The notes: generated by a model from the sequence alone, not told the origin. 64,000 nt of DNA from Firmicutes bacterium HGW-Firmicutes-8 (GCA_002840165.1 PGZN01000004.1:1-64000), one strand, 5' to 3'. Shown: positions 19,088 to 28,604, counted from the first letter of the stretch. Program-made: numbers and translations.

Positions 19088-19231
19088 CGGGGGGACAGAG
19101 AAAATGAACAAGCCACGATCAAAAAGAATTATCTGGCCGGGCTTCTTAAAAAGGTTGAGCTCTCGGAAGTGGAGAAAATTGTCTGCAGTCTTAGGATGCT
19201 TAATAATCTGACGGAAGAACACAAAAAGTAA
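19088..19231 (+). pseudogene. C-terminal remnant of a MarR-like regulator
   Basis: An in-frame segment without a start codon reads KNYLAGLLKKVELSEVEK and ends LNNLTEEHKK before TAA, resembling the last helices of MarR-family regulators. An in-frame TAG lies at 19085-19087 and no DNA-binding part remains. It precedes a terminator and is divergent from the MacB-type exporter it may once have controlled. Confidence 0.45.
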
Positions 19232-19282
19232 AGCCGCCCCCAGGCATGAACCGGTTAACCGGTTAACCTGCGGGGCGGCTTT
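19230..19282 (+). terminator. Terminator with AACCGGTTAACCGGTT core
   Basis: The arms AAAGCCGCCCC and GGGGCGGCTTT flank a loop region that contains a tandem CCGGTTAA repeat. It directly follows the MarR-like remnant's stop codon. Confidence 0.7.
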
Positions 19283-19385
19283 GATGATTGTAATGCATTA
19301 TGTGAAAAACTTTCTAATATATACATTCAAAAGTACTTTTTGGGTAAATATATAATCATAGTTATTATCAAAGGAGGAATAAGGA

Positions 19386-20006
19386 TTGCATAAGAACCAA
19401 GGAAATCAGCCAACCGGACAGCAGATTGGTCAAAACGTCGGGACGGCTGCGGGGCAGCAGTATGGCGCCCATGAGCTTATTGAGGCTCATGAAGTACTTA
19501 CCGATCATATTGACGGCATTAACCAGTTTGAGCTCTACAAGCCCCATGTCAAGGACCAGCAGCTCGGGCAGATTATGGACAATCAGTTAAAACATATGTA
19601 CAGCAGCTACCAGAACCTTGTCAATTACCTGCATAAACAGGGCGCCGGTTCGGCTGCCCCTTACAGGGCTCCCAAAGCAGCAAACGTTAATTACGGTTTG
19701 CGGCAGCCCTCTCCGGTCGAACCAAATGTCAATGAAAACGCCATGGATGACCGCGATGTAGCCTCCGGTATGCTGGGCTGCGCTAAGGCCAGCGCGCTAG
19801 TTTGTACAACAGCTGCCCTGGAATGTGCCGATTCAAACCTGCGCAATATAATGACCAACTGTACTGTGTCTTCAATCAACCAAGCTTACGAAGTGTTCCA
19901 GTACATGAACCAAAAAGGGATGTACCAGGTTCCGACCCTGGCTGCCCAAACGAATCAGACGATGGTGAACACTTATCAAACCGGAAATTGGCCTCAAGTC
20001 CAATAG
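19386..20006 (+). CDS. CotF-family spore coat protein
   Basis: This 206-residue protein has two helical CotF segments (EVLTDHIDGINQFELYK and DRDVASGMLGCAKASALV, ending in the YEVFQYMNQKGMYQVPTL motif). It starts at TTG with GGAGG nine bases upstream. The N-terminus is Gln-rich and the tail ends TYQTGNWPQVQ, echoing the small Gln-rich protein at 6983-7336. It supports an endospore-forming host and is monocistronic, with a terminator on each side. Confidence 0.85.
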   Translation: MHKNQGNQPTGQQIGQNVGTAAGQQYGAHELIEAHEVLTDHIDGINQFELYKPHVKDQQLGQIMDNQLKHMYSSYQNLVNYLHKQGAGSAAPYRAPKAANVNYGLRQPSPVEPNVNENAMDDRDVASGMLGCAKASALVCTTAALECADSNLRNIMTNCTVSSINQAYEVFQYMNQKGMYQVPTLAAQTNQTMVNTYQTGNWPQVQ

Positions 20007-20025
20007 TAAGGTTTTCCAGATACGC

Positions 20026-20062
20026 AAAGGGACTGTCTCATAATTAAAGAGGCAGTCCTTCC
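20026..20062 (+). terminator. Bidirectional terminator
   Basis: The arms GGGACTGTCTC and GAGGCAGTCCTT serve the convergent coat protein and DtxR-type genes. The right arm lies in the 3' end of the DtxR-type gene. Confidence 0.65.
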
Positions 20063-20490
20063 TTATTATTCTTTTTGAAGTTGGTAAATTTCTTTATTAA
20101 ATTTGGGGTGGTGTTGAAGAAGCTTACAAACTCCCGGAGGCAGCTCAGGGTATTTTCACTCAGGGTGTGTTCTATTTTCTCGGTTTCTTCCAGAAGGTCT
20201 TCATTAACTCCGAGCAGTTTAAGAAAAGTTTCTACAGTGTGATGGCGTTCCAGCAGTTGTTTGCCCAGGTCCCGGCCTGTGCTGCTCAGGGTGATAATAC
20301 CGTATTTTTCGTAGTTAACCAGATCCGATGCGGCCAGTTTCTGGACCATTTTGGTGGCCGAGGGGGGCTGTACATTTAACGAAGCGGCCAGGTCGTGGAT
20401 TCTTGTGAAACCACTGTCAAGGGAGAGCCTGTAAATCATTTCCAGGTAATCTTCCATACAGGCCGTTAACGGACTGTTTTCTTTTTTCAT
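20044..20490 (-). CDS. DtxR/MntR-family metal-dependent regulator
   Basis: This 148-residue regulator contains the winged-helix start MKKENSPLTACMEDYLEMIY, typical of MntR, and the dimerisation/metal-binding helices (LLERHHTVETFLKLLGV, then ETEKIEHTLSE). It has no SH3 extension, which fits the MntR subtype and Mn or Fe sensing. The ATG at 20490 with AGGGA is preferred over a GTG 45 bases upstream. Its target genes are not adjacent. Confidence 0.85.
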   Translation of the reverse strand: MKKENSPLTACMEDYLEMIYRLSLDSGFTRIHDLAASLNVQPPSATKMVQKLAASDLVNYEKYGIITLSSTGRDLGKQLLERHHTVETFLKLLGVNEDLLEETEKIEHTLSENTLSCLREFVSFFNTTPNLIKKFTNFKKNNKEGLPL

Positions 20491-20763
20491 ATATTCCCTG
20501 AAGGTAAAAAAACCTTTATCCGGCACATTTCCCACCCTCTTAACATCAGCTTTTATATTATATGCCAGGGGATATTAGCCAAGTACTTAAAGCCGGGTTT
20601 TTAAAATTATAAAATTATAAAATAATTAGTGAAAAAGCCCTTTCCGGGTAAAGTGAGACATAATAATATATAAAAGCAGGCCCAGGCTAAAAACTCGCGG
20701 CCTGATTTTTGTGCTTATCTTTCGCCTCTAATCATGGTAAAATAATCAGGAACATGAAAAGAA

Positions 20764-20797
20764 AATTGACAATTGACAATTGACAATTGACAATTGC
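20764..20797. repeat. Heptamer tandem repeat (TTGACAA units)
   Basis: Four units of AATTGAC and a diverged fifth lie just upstream of the DUF1624 gene. Related arrays occur at 33612, 52606 and 62116. Confidence 0.8.
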
Positions 20798-20823
20798 CGA
20801 GTGGTGCGGGAAGGATTGTCGAT

Positions 20824-21510
20824 ATGGCGGAAAGGGAGCGAGTTTGGGAAATAGATAATCTTCGAGGGCTGGCCCTTTTTCTGATGGTACTTTTCCATCT
20901 GATTTTTGATTTGAAGGAGTTTTACAACTATCGTGTGAATTATAACGCGGGCGTCTACTATTATCTGGGGAAGGTATCTGTTATCCTGTTTATCTTGATT
21001 TCCGCCATCAGCAGTTCTTTCAGCCGGAATAATGTCAGGCGGGGTCTCAAGTACCTGGCGGTTGGTATGCTGATCACTGTCGCTTCACACCTGTACAACC
21101 CCGATTATGGCATAAAGTATGGTATCTTACACTTCCTGGGGACAAGTATCCTGTTATTCCCTTTATTCTGCAATCTTAATAAATACATTCTGCTGATTTT
21201 GGGTACTATTATAATTATTTTAGGGCAGTATCTAAACGTGGTCCCTGTTTCTCATAGCTACCTGTTTCTGTTTAATCTCACCAGCAGTTCCTGGATTTCA
21301 AGCGATTTCTATCCTTTGTTTCCATGGCTCGGATTATTCCTGTACGGGACTGTGCTGGGAAAACTACTCTATCCTGTGAAAAGGAGTTTATTCTCATTCA
21401 CACCCCGGAAGAACATCCTTAGTTTCTTAGGGCAGCACACCCTGTCGGTATACATAATCCACCAGCCAATGCTGATCCTGCTGCTGGGACTGTTTATGGA
21501 AGGCAAATAG
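20824..21510 (+). CDS. DUF1624 (heparan-glucosaminide acetyltransferase-like) membrane protein
   Basis: This 228-residue protein has six or seven helices. The N-terminal ERVWEIDNLRGLALFLMVLFH segment, with the DNLRG motif, is diagnostic of DUF1624/YeiB-like acyltransferases. The end LSVYIIHQPMLI is also typical. It is thought to transfer acyl groups across the membrane, substrate unknown. The ATG at 20824 with GGGAAGGA is preferred over the upstream TTG. Confidence 0.8.
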   Translation: MAERERVWEIDNLRGLALFLMVLFHLIFDLKEFYNYRVNYNAGVYYYLGKVSVILFILISAISSSFSRNNVRRGLKYLAVGMLITVASHLYNPDYGIKYGILHFLGTSILLFPLFCNLNKYILLILGTIIIILGQYLNVVPVSHSYLFLFNLTSSSWISSDFYPLFPWLGLFLYGTVLGKLLYPVKRSLFSFTPRKNILSFLGQHTLSVYIIHQPMLILLLGLFMEGK

Positions 21511-21557
21511 GTATTAGGTTGTAAAGAAGACACAGAATTCACAGAGATAAAGTAGAG

Positions 21558-22290
21558 TTCTTAGCGCAGCAAAGCTGCAATCAATTTTAAAAATAACCGC
21601 GGAGAGCGCGGAGATAGTGAGATTCACTGGAAAAAAGAGGGCGCGGAGAGTCACTGCTAACCCTTGCTCTCCCCTCCTATTTGGGAAATGTGATACTCTA
21701 ATGAATAAATAATTATAAAACCATGTAACATTCTACGCCAACATCAAAGTTCTACCTAAGAATTCTTCATACTTTATTAAACCATATAACCTAATTAAAA
21801 AAATCAAAACTGTGCTAGAAAACCTTTAGTTTGTGGTATCTCTGACTCTTTGTGATCTTATGACCCCACATTGAACCTTATGCTCTACAGTAGTACAGAG
21901 GCTGGTTTAGAGGGCACAGAGAGATATCGGCAACCTGTAGTGAAGCGCTAACTTTCTACTCAATAGAGTGCAATTTGTAGCTAAACCGGGATTCACTAAA
22001 TTAACTAAAAAAAGCCGCGGATGACGCGGATAAACGCGGATTTAAAACGCCGCGGATAAAAAATAAAAACAAATAATAATAAAACAAAAAACAGCTACAG
22101 TTTATAAAGGTATACTTCTTTACCCAATAAAATTGGAGCTTATAGTTAGAGCGAGTTTCATTATCTTGGTACAAAGAAAACACCAAAATAAATTGTATTG
22201 TATTTAATTAGTTATCCGCGTAAAACATGAATCCCATAATTTATCCGCGTTAATCAGCGTCATCCGCGGCTAATTAAAAATAAACAATCC
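21558..22290. repeat. Non-coding mosaic repeat region
   Basis: No gene is seen in the 888-base gap 21511-22398. It contains GCAGCAAAGCTGC (about 21566), GCGGAGAGCGCGGAG (21600), a CACAGAG module (21910), ACAGCTACAG (22092), and an inverted pair built from CCGCGGATGACGC (22014 on plus and about 22268 on minus). The modules recur at 31400, 40970, 44310, 54090 and 61662. A short CTAGCAA heptamer pair sits at 22365-22378. Confidence 0.7.
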
Positions 22291-22398
22291 CAAAGTCAAA
22301 AATGGAATACTAGTTGTCAGTGAATCACAGGTTCTCTGTGTACTCAGTGATTTTTTTTGAAAACTAGCAACTAGCAACTGTTGAAAAGGAGATGCCAT

Positions 22399-23547
22399 AT
22401 GTCAAAGATTGAACTGATAGCTACAGCCACCTTTGGGTTGGAAGCACTGGTCGCCCGTGAGGTTAAAGAGCTTGGCTATGAAGAAGTAACGGTTGAAAAT
22501 GGCCGGGTGACGTTTGCCGCTGATGAGCTGGCTATCTGCAGGACGAACCTGTGGCTACGGACTGCGGACCGGGTTTTATTAAAGATGGGTTCTTTCAAAG
22601 CCACAACCTTTGAAGAACTATTTCAGCAGACGAAAAAACTGCCGTGGCCGGATATACTTCCCGAAAATGCCAGCTTTCCTGTTGAAGGCAAATCAATTAA
22701 CTCCAAACTCTTTAGTGTCCCGGACTGCCAGGCTATTGTAAAAAAGGCGGTAGTCGAAAAGATGAAACAGAAATACCACCGGGAATGGTTCGCCGAGGAC
22801 GGCCCGCGCTATAAGATTGAGGTGGCCCTGCTTAAGGATGAGGTTACCCTTACAATTGATACAAGCGGGCCGGGGCTTCATAAGAGAGGATACCGGAAAC
22901 TTGCCAGCGACGCCCCTTTAAAAGAGACCCTGGCTGCGGCGATGATTATCTTAGCCCATTGGTTTCCTGACAGGGTCTTAATGGATCCTGTCTGTGGCTC
23001 GGGGACGATACCCATTGAAGCCGCTCTGATTGGCTTAAATATTGCTCCCGGCATTAAACGCAGCTTTGCAGCCGAAACCTGGCCGACGGTGCCCAAAGCC
23101 CTGTGGCAGGAGGCGTGGGAAGAGGCCCTGGCTGTGACGGAGGACGACCGGGAACTGCGGATTATCGGCACAGACATTGATGAGAAGGTATTAAGCCTGG
23201 CCCGCTATCATGCCAAGCTGGCCGGAGTGGAAAAACAGATCCATTTTCAGCGCCTCCCGCTGTCTGAGGTCCAGACGAAGTCGAAATACGGGTATATCAT
23301 CTGCAACCCACCGTATGGGGAGCGGTCAGGGGAGGTTAAACAGGCCGAAGAACTCTACCGCGAAATGGGCCGGGTTTTTACCGCGCTTGACACCTGGTCG
23401 TATTTTATTATTACTTCCCATCCGCGGTTTGAGGCGCTTTTTGGCCGCCCGGCCGGGAAGCGGAGGAAGCTTTACAACGGCCGGATTGAGTGCCAGTATT
23501 ATCAATACCTGGGCCCAAGACCGGTGCGCAATGGGGTGGTCCGCTAG
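22399..23547 (+). CDS. THUMP-domain class I RNA methyltransferase
   Basis: This 382-residue protein has an N-terminal THUMP domain (to about 160) and a Rossmann methyltransferase with DPVCGSGTIPIEAAL and the catalytic NPPYGER motif of N2-guanine rRNA methylases (RlmL N-terminal/YpsC type). It would modify 23S rRNA using S-adenosylmethionine. ATG at 22399 follows AAAGGAGATG. A 12-bp GC-rich hairpin spans its stop codon (23533-23558) and may end transcription. Confidence 0.92.
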   Translation: MSKIELIATATFGLEALVAREVKELGYEEVTVENGRVTFAADELAICRTNLWLRTADRVLLKMGSFKATTFEELFQQTKKLPWPDILPENASFPVEGKSINSKLFSVPDCQAIVKKAVVEKMKQKYHREWFAEDGPRYKIEVALLKDEVTLTIDTSGPGLHKRGYRKLASDAPLKETLAAAMIILAHWFPDRVLMDPVCGSGTIPIEAALIGLNIAPGIKRSFAAETWPTVPKALWQEAWEEALAVTEDDRELRIIGTDIDEKVLSLARYHAKLAGVEKQIHFQRLPLSEVQTKSKYGYIICNPPYGERSGEVKQAEELYREMGRVFTALDTWSYFIITSHPRFEALFGRPAGKRRKLYNGRIECQYYQYLGPRPVRNGVVR

Positions 23548-23581
23548 GCGGCCACCCCACTTATTGCTGGAATTATAGATG

Positions 23582-26320
23582 CTAAAGTGACTTCACTTCT
23601 TGTTCAATGTCCTGGAGCTGTTTTTTTAGGGCTTCAATCTTTTTCAAAATAGAATCCTTGGGATTCAACACCTGAGGTTTGTTGGGTTCACCGGGAACCG
23701 GCTCCCCTGACCCCTCCCTGGAAAAGTAATCGGCCACCGCTTTGTCCAGGGATTTCGTTTCCACCATAATTATCTTCTTGTCAATGGCGAAAACAATTGC
23801 CTGCATTTGCGGAATAGATGAACCCTGCTGCGCGGCTCTAATATAAATCGGCTCAACGTAAATGAAACCCCCGTCTATCGGCACTGTCAGCAGGTTGCCC
23901 CTGATAACTTGGGAGCCGCCCTGGCCCCAAAGGGTCATTTTGCCTGAAATTGAGGTATCCTGGTCAATCAGGCTGTCTATCATCAACGGTCCCTGGATTT
24001 CTACATTTTTCGGCACCTTGTATAAGATTAGCTCACCATAGCTGTCCCCGTCATTACGGGCGGCCAGCCAGGCTACCAGGTTGTTCCGGGGCTGATCCTG
24101 CCGTGAGGCTGGGGTAAAGGGCAGCATCAGGGTGAACTCGCTGTCTTTTTCGCCGGGCAGTTTCATGATTGAATAATAAGGGTCAATATTCTTGGGCCCG
24201 CCATCACCGGCTTTCTTGGCAATTTCCCAGGTATCTTCCCGGTTGTAAAAGACAGAGGGATTGCTGACATGGAAGTTGAGCAGGATATTTGACTGGATGC
24301 TGAAGTAGTCTTCCGGGTACCTGATGTGTTCATTAAGGTTGCTCGGCATCTCCGATGAATCCTTAAAGACCCCCGGGAATATCTTGGAAATGGTTTTTAA
24401 AATAGGGTCTGTTTTGTCGAACGTATAGAAATTAACTGTCCCGTTATAAGGGTCAATAACCACTTTTACCGAATTACGGATATAGTTCAGGTTATCAACC
24501 GGGGCGGAATAGGGGAACTTATCGGTGGAGGTGTAAGCGTCCATAATCCAGTACAGTTTACCGCTGTTGTCAGCTACGATATAGGGGTCACGGTCATAGC
24601 GCAGATATGGCATCAGGGTATTCACCCGTTCGACAATGTTTCTTTTCATCAGCAGTTTGCTGTTTTCTTTGATTTCCCCGGCCATATAGAAACGGAAGGT
24701 ATTAAAGTGGGCGCTTAGGAAAAGCCTGTTCAGGCTGGTAAAAGGCAACCCGGTTTTACCTTGATAATAGTTCTCCACATTGTTGTCACCCATGGGGTAG
24801 TCAAATTCCTTGGCTGAGGTATTACCTATTACATACCCGTATGTCGTATCATTTGTCAGCTCACCGAAGTAAATCCGCGGCTCGGTAATGTCAATGCCCT
24901 TAACCTGAGGCTGGGGTGGGATGTCCTTCACAATGAGTTTGGCGTAACCCGACTCATCTATCTCGTTGGCGAGAGTGGCCACCGCCCCATAGCCGTGCGT
25001 ATATCTCATCGTCAGATTGACAAAGGTACCGGCTTTTTCTATCAGGGCTGTGTCAGAAATTTCACGGGGCGCGAGGAGGACCTCCCGGTATTTGCCGTCA
25101 ATTGTATAGCGGTCGACATCTATATCATTAAATCGGTAATAATAACGCAACCCCTGGTTTTGAGAAAGCACTGTTTTCAAAGGGTTCGGGTCATTAAGCC
25201 TGATATTGTCCATCGTTGACCGGTTATCATTGATATTTTTCATCGTAATTTTGGCTGTCCCCTGGTAGTCTTTGTACTTTATATTATTTAGGTTATAGGC
25301 CAGCCTGGTGAACTTTATTTCCTGCTCGATATACGGTTTCTCTTTTACAAACTCGTTGTTGCTTACATTATACTGGATGAGTCCAAAAGTAAGTGAACCT
25401 GCGATGGCGGCCACCAGGTAAACAGAGACAGCGCCTACGACGAGGCGGTGGTCATCAACAAAGAAATAGACAAAACTGGCTAGGGCGCAAAGAAATGCCA
25501 AAACCGTCATCACTTTGGCCAGGGGGACTGCAACATGGATATCGGTGTACCCGGCGCCGTAAACATAACCTGTTTGCGAGTACATAATGGCAAACATCGA
25601 CAGGTATTTTTTCAAACCAAATAAAATAAAGAGGATGCCTATTAAAGCGGCCCAAAAGCGGCGGATGCTGTGAGGAATACGCAGGGCATCTTTATTGAAG
25701 ATGTTCCCCCCAAATTTTATTAACCCGGTTAACGGGAAAAAAACAAGGCTGAGGAGAAAGATAACGGACAGGGAAAATGCCAGTGAGTCCAAGATAAAAT
25801 TGTAAAGGGGCATTTTAAATACATAAAAGGAGATATCCTTGTTAAAGATCATTTCTTTGATTCCAAAATCACTGGCCTTCCTGAACTCCAGGAGCTTCAT
25901 CCAACCGCTGCCTGTGGCCCCCAGAGCAAATAACAGACTTATAATAATGCTGGCCAGCAGGATAATGGAGATGACCTTTTTCCGGTTTACCGGGGTGATG
26001 TTTTTTTCCTTCGGTTGGACGAGATTATCAAGCACATAAAGGTGGAGTTTACTGGTCGTTTTCACTTGTTCATGTTCGGCAGTCTCAAAGACTTTATAGC
26101 CAATCAGTCCCATCAGGAAAATAATAATCATATAGATAACAAAGGAGATGCTCCCAATCTGCAGCTTGGCTATAATTGGGGTGGTAAACAGCTGGGTATA
26201 ACCCAGGTCTTTAAACCAAAAATAATTCACATAAAGTCCGGCAAAGAGCTTAAGCAGCAGTCCGGCAAAAATGAAGACTATAAACAACAAGCGAAATATG
26301 CCCATTTTTCTCAAAATCAT
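23582..26320 (-). CDS. UPF0182 family membrane protein
   Basis: This 912-residue protein has seven N-terminal transmembrane helices (to about residue 320), a large extracytoplasmic domain, and a C-terminal coiled coil (about 885-912). Motifs such as YHGYGAV-like YTHGYGAVATLAN and PRIYFGELTNDTTYGYV are typical of the UPF0182/COG1615 family, common in Clostridia, Actinobacteria and cyanobacteria. The function is unknown. Monocistronic on the minus strand. Confidence 0.92.
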   Translation of the reverse strand: MILRKMGIFRLLFIVFIFAGLLLKLFAGLYVNYFWFKDLGYTQLFTTPIIAKLQIGSISFVIYMIIIFLMGLIGYKVFETAEHEQVKTTSKLHLYVLDNLVQPKEKNITPVNRKKVISIILLASIIISLLFALGATGSGWMKLLEFRKASDFGIKEMIFNKDISFYVFKMPLYNFILDSLAFSLSVIFLLSLVFFPLTGLIKFGGNIFNKDALRIPHSIRRFWAALIGILFILFGLKKYLSMFAIMYSQTGYVYGAGYTDIHVAVPLAKVMTVLAFLCALASFVYFFVDDHRLVVGAVSVYLVAAIAGSLTFGLIQYNVSNNEFVKEKPYIEQEIKFTRLAYNLNNIKYKDYQGTAKITMKNINDNRSTMDNIRLNDPNPLKTVLSQNQGLRYYYRFNDIDVDRYTIDGKYREVLLAPREISDTALIEKAGTFVNLTMRYTHGYGAVATLANEIDESGYAKLIVKDIPPQPQVKGIDITEPRIYFGELTNDTTYGYVIGNTSAKEFDYPMGDNNVENYYQGKTGLPFTSLNRLFLSAHFNTFRFYMAGEIKENSKLLMKRNIVERVNTLMPYLRYDRDPYIVADNSGKLYWIMDAYTSTDKFPYSAPVDNLNYIRNSVKVVIDPYNGTVNFYTFDKTDPILKTISKIFPGVFKDSSEMPSNLNEHIRYPEDYFSIQSNILLNFHVSNPSVFYNREDTWEIAKKAGDGGPKNIDPYYSIMKLPGEKDSEFTLMLPFTPASRQDQPRNNLVAWLAARNDGDSYGELILYKVPKNVEIQGPLMIDSLIDQDTSISGKMTLWGQGGSQVIRGNLLTVPIDGGFIYVEPIYIRAAQQGSSIPQMQAIVFAIDKKIIMVETKSLDKAVADYFSREGSGEPVPGEPNKPQVLNPKDSILKKIEALKKQLQDIEQEVKSL

Positions 26321-26537
26321 ATGACCCCCTTTCTACTAACCAATCTATTCTGGGTTTATAACGATTATCCTGCATTGCGGACTCTGCCTTTATCAGGCAA
26401 TTATCTGTCTGTTCAGCCCCGGACATATCGAGGTGGCTTTGGGCAGTAGCCGTTGAATTCTTCTTTCGTCAACTGGTAATAATAAGTTCTATAACTCAAA
26501 CCCGGACCGGGATGATTAATATTTTACGGAGGTCAGG

Positions 26538-27224
26538 ATGATACCAATCAGGGACAACATCCGGTCACGCCGCTTTCCAGTAGTCAGCGTGGCCATAATC
26601 TTAATAAATGCGGCTGTTTTTATATATGAGCTGTCACTCAACCAAAACCAGCTGTCCGGGTATATCGCAGCTTTTGGGGTGATTCCCAGGAGGATATCAG
26701 GCATCATGGACGGGCAGCTTACCTTTGTGCCTGCCGTTATTCCTCTGGTCACAGCCATGTTCTTACACGGAGGCTGGATTCACCTCCTTGGCAACATGCT
26801 TTACCTATGGATTTTCGGAGACAATGTAGAAGACCGTTTAGGCAGAGGGAAGTTTCTTGCGCTTTATCTGGCTGCAGGAATTATAGGCTCCCTTGTCCAG
26901 ATTCGGGCTAATCCCCTGGCGGCTGAGCCTATTATAGGTGCGAGCGGGGCCATCGCAGGAGTTTTAGGGGCTTATTTTGTGAGCTACCCTAAAGCCAGGG
27001 TGTTAACCCTGCTGCCGATATTTTTCTTTTTTACCTTCATCGAAATACCGGCTTTTATATTTCTGTTTATATGGTTTATTACTCAGTGGCTAAGCGGGTT
27101 TATAACTCTGGGGGTGGTCGGCAACATGGTGGCGTGGTGGGCCCATATCGGGGGGTTCGTAACAGGGGCTGTAGGAGTACTTATCCTTGCTCCCGCCAGG
27201 AAAAAGAAGTATGTAAACAGTTAA
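26538..27224 (+). CDS. Rhomboid-family intramembrane serine protease
   Basis: This 228-residue protease has six helices. The catalytic Ser136 lies in GASGAIAG, the partner His in AHIGGF near the C-terminus, and HGGWIHLLGNMLYL forms the oxyanion region. It cleaves membrane-protein substrates within the bilayer. ATG follows TACGGAGGTC. It is divergent from the UPF0182 gene and is closed by a terminator shared with cysK. Confidence 0.92.
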   Translation: MIPIRDNIRSRRFPVVSVAIILINAAVFIYELSLNQNQLSGYIAAFGVIPRRISGIMDGQLTFVPAVIPLVTAMFLHGGWIHLLGNMLYLWIFGDNVEDRLGRGKFLALYLAAGIIGSLVQIRANPLAAEPIIGASGAIAGVLGAYFVSYPKARVLTLLPIFFFFTFIEIPAFIFLFIWFITQWLSGFITLGVVGNMVAWWAHIGGFVTGAVGVLILAPARKKKYVNS

Positions 27225-27231
27225 TAAAAAA

Positions 27232-27261
27232 GAAGGGGTATGGACGGTCCACACCCCTTCA
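27232..27261 (+). terminator. Bidirectional terminator between rhomboid and cysK
   Basis: The arms GAAGGGGT and ACCCCTTC surround a short loop and inner stem (GGAC/GTCC). Confidence 0.7.
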
Positions 27262-27271
27262 TCATTCCCGG

Positions 27272-28213
27272 TTATTCTGCTTTTAACTGGCAGTGTGTAT
27301 TGCCACAGGGGCTGAAACAAAACAGGTCTGTGGAAAGGTATTTATCACCCCGGTCAGGGATAATGACGACAATTAAGCCTTTATCCAGTTCCTTAGCTTT
27401 TTGGACGGCTACGTGCACCGCAGCCCCGGCGCTGATACCGGAGAAGATGCCTTCATGCCTGGCCAGTAAACGGGCCATTTCGTAAGCGTCTTCGTCACCA
27501 ATGCGGACCTTTTCATCCAGACGTGCGATGTCATATATCTGCGGAACTCTCGCTTCCTCCATGTTTTTCAAACCTTGAACCTTGTGATTCTGATTTGGTT
27601 CAACCCCAATAATTTTTATTTCCGGGTTAAGCTCCTTAAGGCGTCTGGATATGCCCATCAGAGTTCCCGTAGTTCCCATCCCGGCTACAAAGTGGGTTAT
27701 TCCACCTTCTGTTTGAGCCCATATTTCCATGGCGGTTGTATCATAATGCGCCAGTATGTTGTTTTCATTGGCAAACTGGTTAGGCATAAAGTACAATTCG
27801 GGATTCGCTTCATATACCTCATAAGCTTTTTCAATTGCGCCGTCAGTGCCCTGTTCACCCGGTGTCAGGATAATCTCCGCACCGAAGGCGGCCAGGGTTT
27901 TCCGGCGTTCCATACTCATCCACTCAGACATTGTCACTACTAATCTGTAGCCTTTTACGGCTGCTACCATGGCTAAACCGATCCCGGTATTGCCGCTGGT
28001 GGGTTCTATAATAATTTTGTCTCTGGTCAGCTGACCTGATCTCTCGGCCATCTCAATCATATAAAGAGCCGGTCGGTCTTTTACGCTGCCGCCGGGGTTT
28101 GTCCCTTCCAGTTTGGCGGCAATGATGACATTGGGATTTGGGCATAAACGGTTTAGTTTAACCAGAGGGGTATTTCCTATAGCTTCCAGAATATTGTTTT
28201 TCATAAGGCTCAT
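27272..28213 (-). CDS. cysK: Cysteine synthase (O-acetylserine sulfhydrylase)
   Basis: This 313-residue PLP enzyme makes cysteine from O-acetylserine and sulfide. The PLP lysine is K45 in GGSVKDRPA, the substrate loop is EPTSGNTG, and the phosphate loop is GMGTTGT. The C-terminus carries an unusual Cys-rich tail (FCFSPCGNTHCQ) that could bind metal. CysK and CysM cannot be separated with confidence; the MSERR-like segment leans to CysM. Confidence 0.9.
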   Translation of the reverse strand: MSLMKNNILEAIGNTPLVKLNRLCPNPNVIIAAKLEGTNPGGSVKDRPALYMIEMAERSGQLTRDKIIIEPTSGNTGIGLAMVAAVKGYRLVVTMSEWMSMERRKTLAAFGAEIILTPGEQGTDGAIEKAYEVYEANPELYFMPNQFANENNILAHYDTTAMEIWAQTEGGITHFVAGMGTTGTLMGISRRLKELNPEIKIIGVEPNQNHKVQGLKNMEEARVPQIYDIARLDEKVRIGDEDAYEMARLLARHEGIFSGISAGAAVHVAVQKAKELDKGLIVVIIPDRGDKYLSTDLFCFSPCGNTHCQLKAE

Positions 28214-28362
28214 GACTGAAAAATACCTCCATGGAATTAATATTTATGTTTAATAACGATAATAGACCTATATAAGATTATACTACATATATTTTATATA
28301 TGGCAATCAATTTAGAATTTTTGATTCACTGGTGGACTCCCCGGTTTAAGCGACCCGGTCTA

Positions 28363-28398
28363 AAAAGAAGAAATCCCCGCGGGGGGATTTCTTCTTTT
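28363..28398 (-). terminator. Strong hairpin upstream of cysK
   Basis: Perfect 16-bp arms, AAAAGAAGAAATCCCC and GGGGATTTCTTCTTTT, enclose CGCG. The hairpin stands upstream of both flanking genes. It directly follows the stop codon of the Cys-rich fragment on the minus strand, so it probably terminates that transcript. Confidence 0.65.
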
Positions 28399-28465
28399 AC
28401 ATTCTCTGCATTGGCTGGCCGCAGCATTCGCCTGATACACCGGTTGAGGCGCCGCAGGTCTGGCA
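28397..28465 (-). pseudogene. Cys-rich zinc-ribbon-like fragment
   Basis: A minus-strand frame reads CQTCGAS, then GECCGQPMQRM and stop, a pattern seen at the ends of small rubredoxin/desulforedoxin-like proteins (CxxCG...CCGxPM). The terminator begins at its stop codon. There is no start codon or ribosome binding site in the open frame, so it is probably a gene remnant. Confidence 0.35.
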
Positions 28466-28604
28466 TAGAAAACTACGACAAAAAATGAAGGAATATAGAA
28501 AAATTGATAGAATAATTAATTAATATTAAGAAAATCGAAGACAATAGGGCAGTTTATGCTAATTAATAGATAACCTTAGAATTACTGGAATTAGGGGAAT
28601 TTTT

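Noticed and set aside
28214-28604. T-box leader for cysK
   Set aside because: No AGGGTGGNACCGCG-like T-box sequence was found; the hairpin there directly ends a Cys-rich fragment instead.
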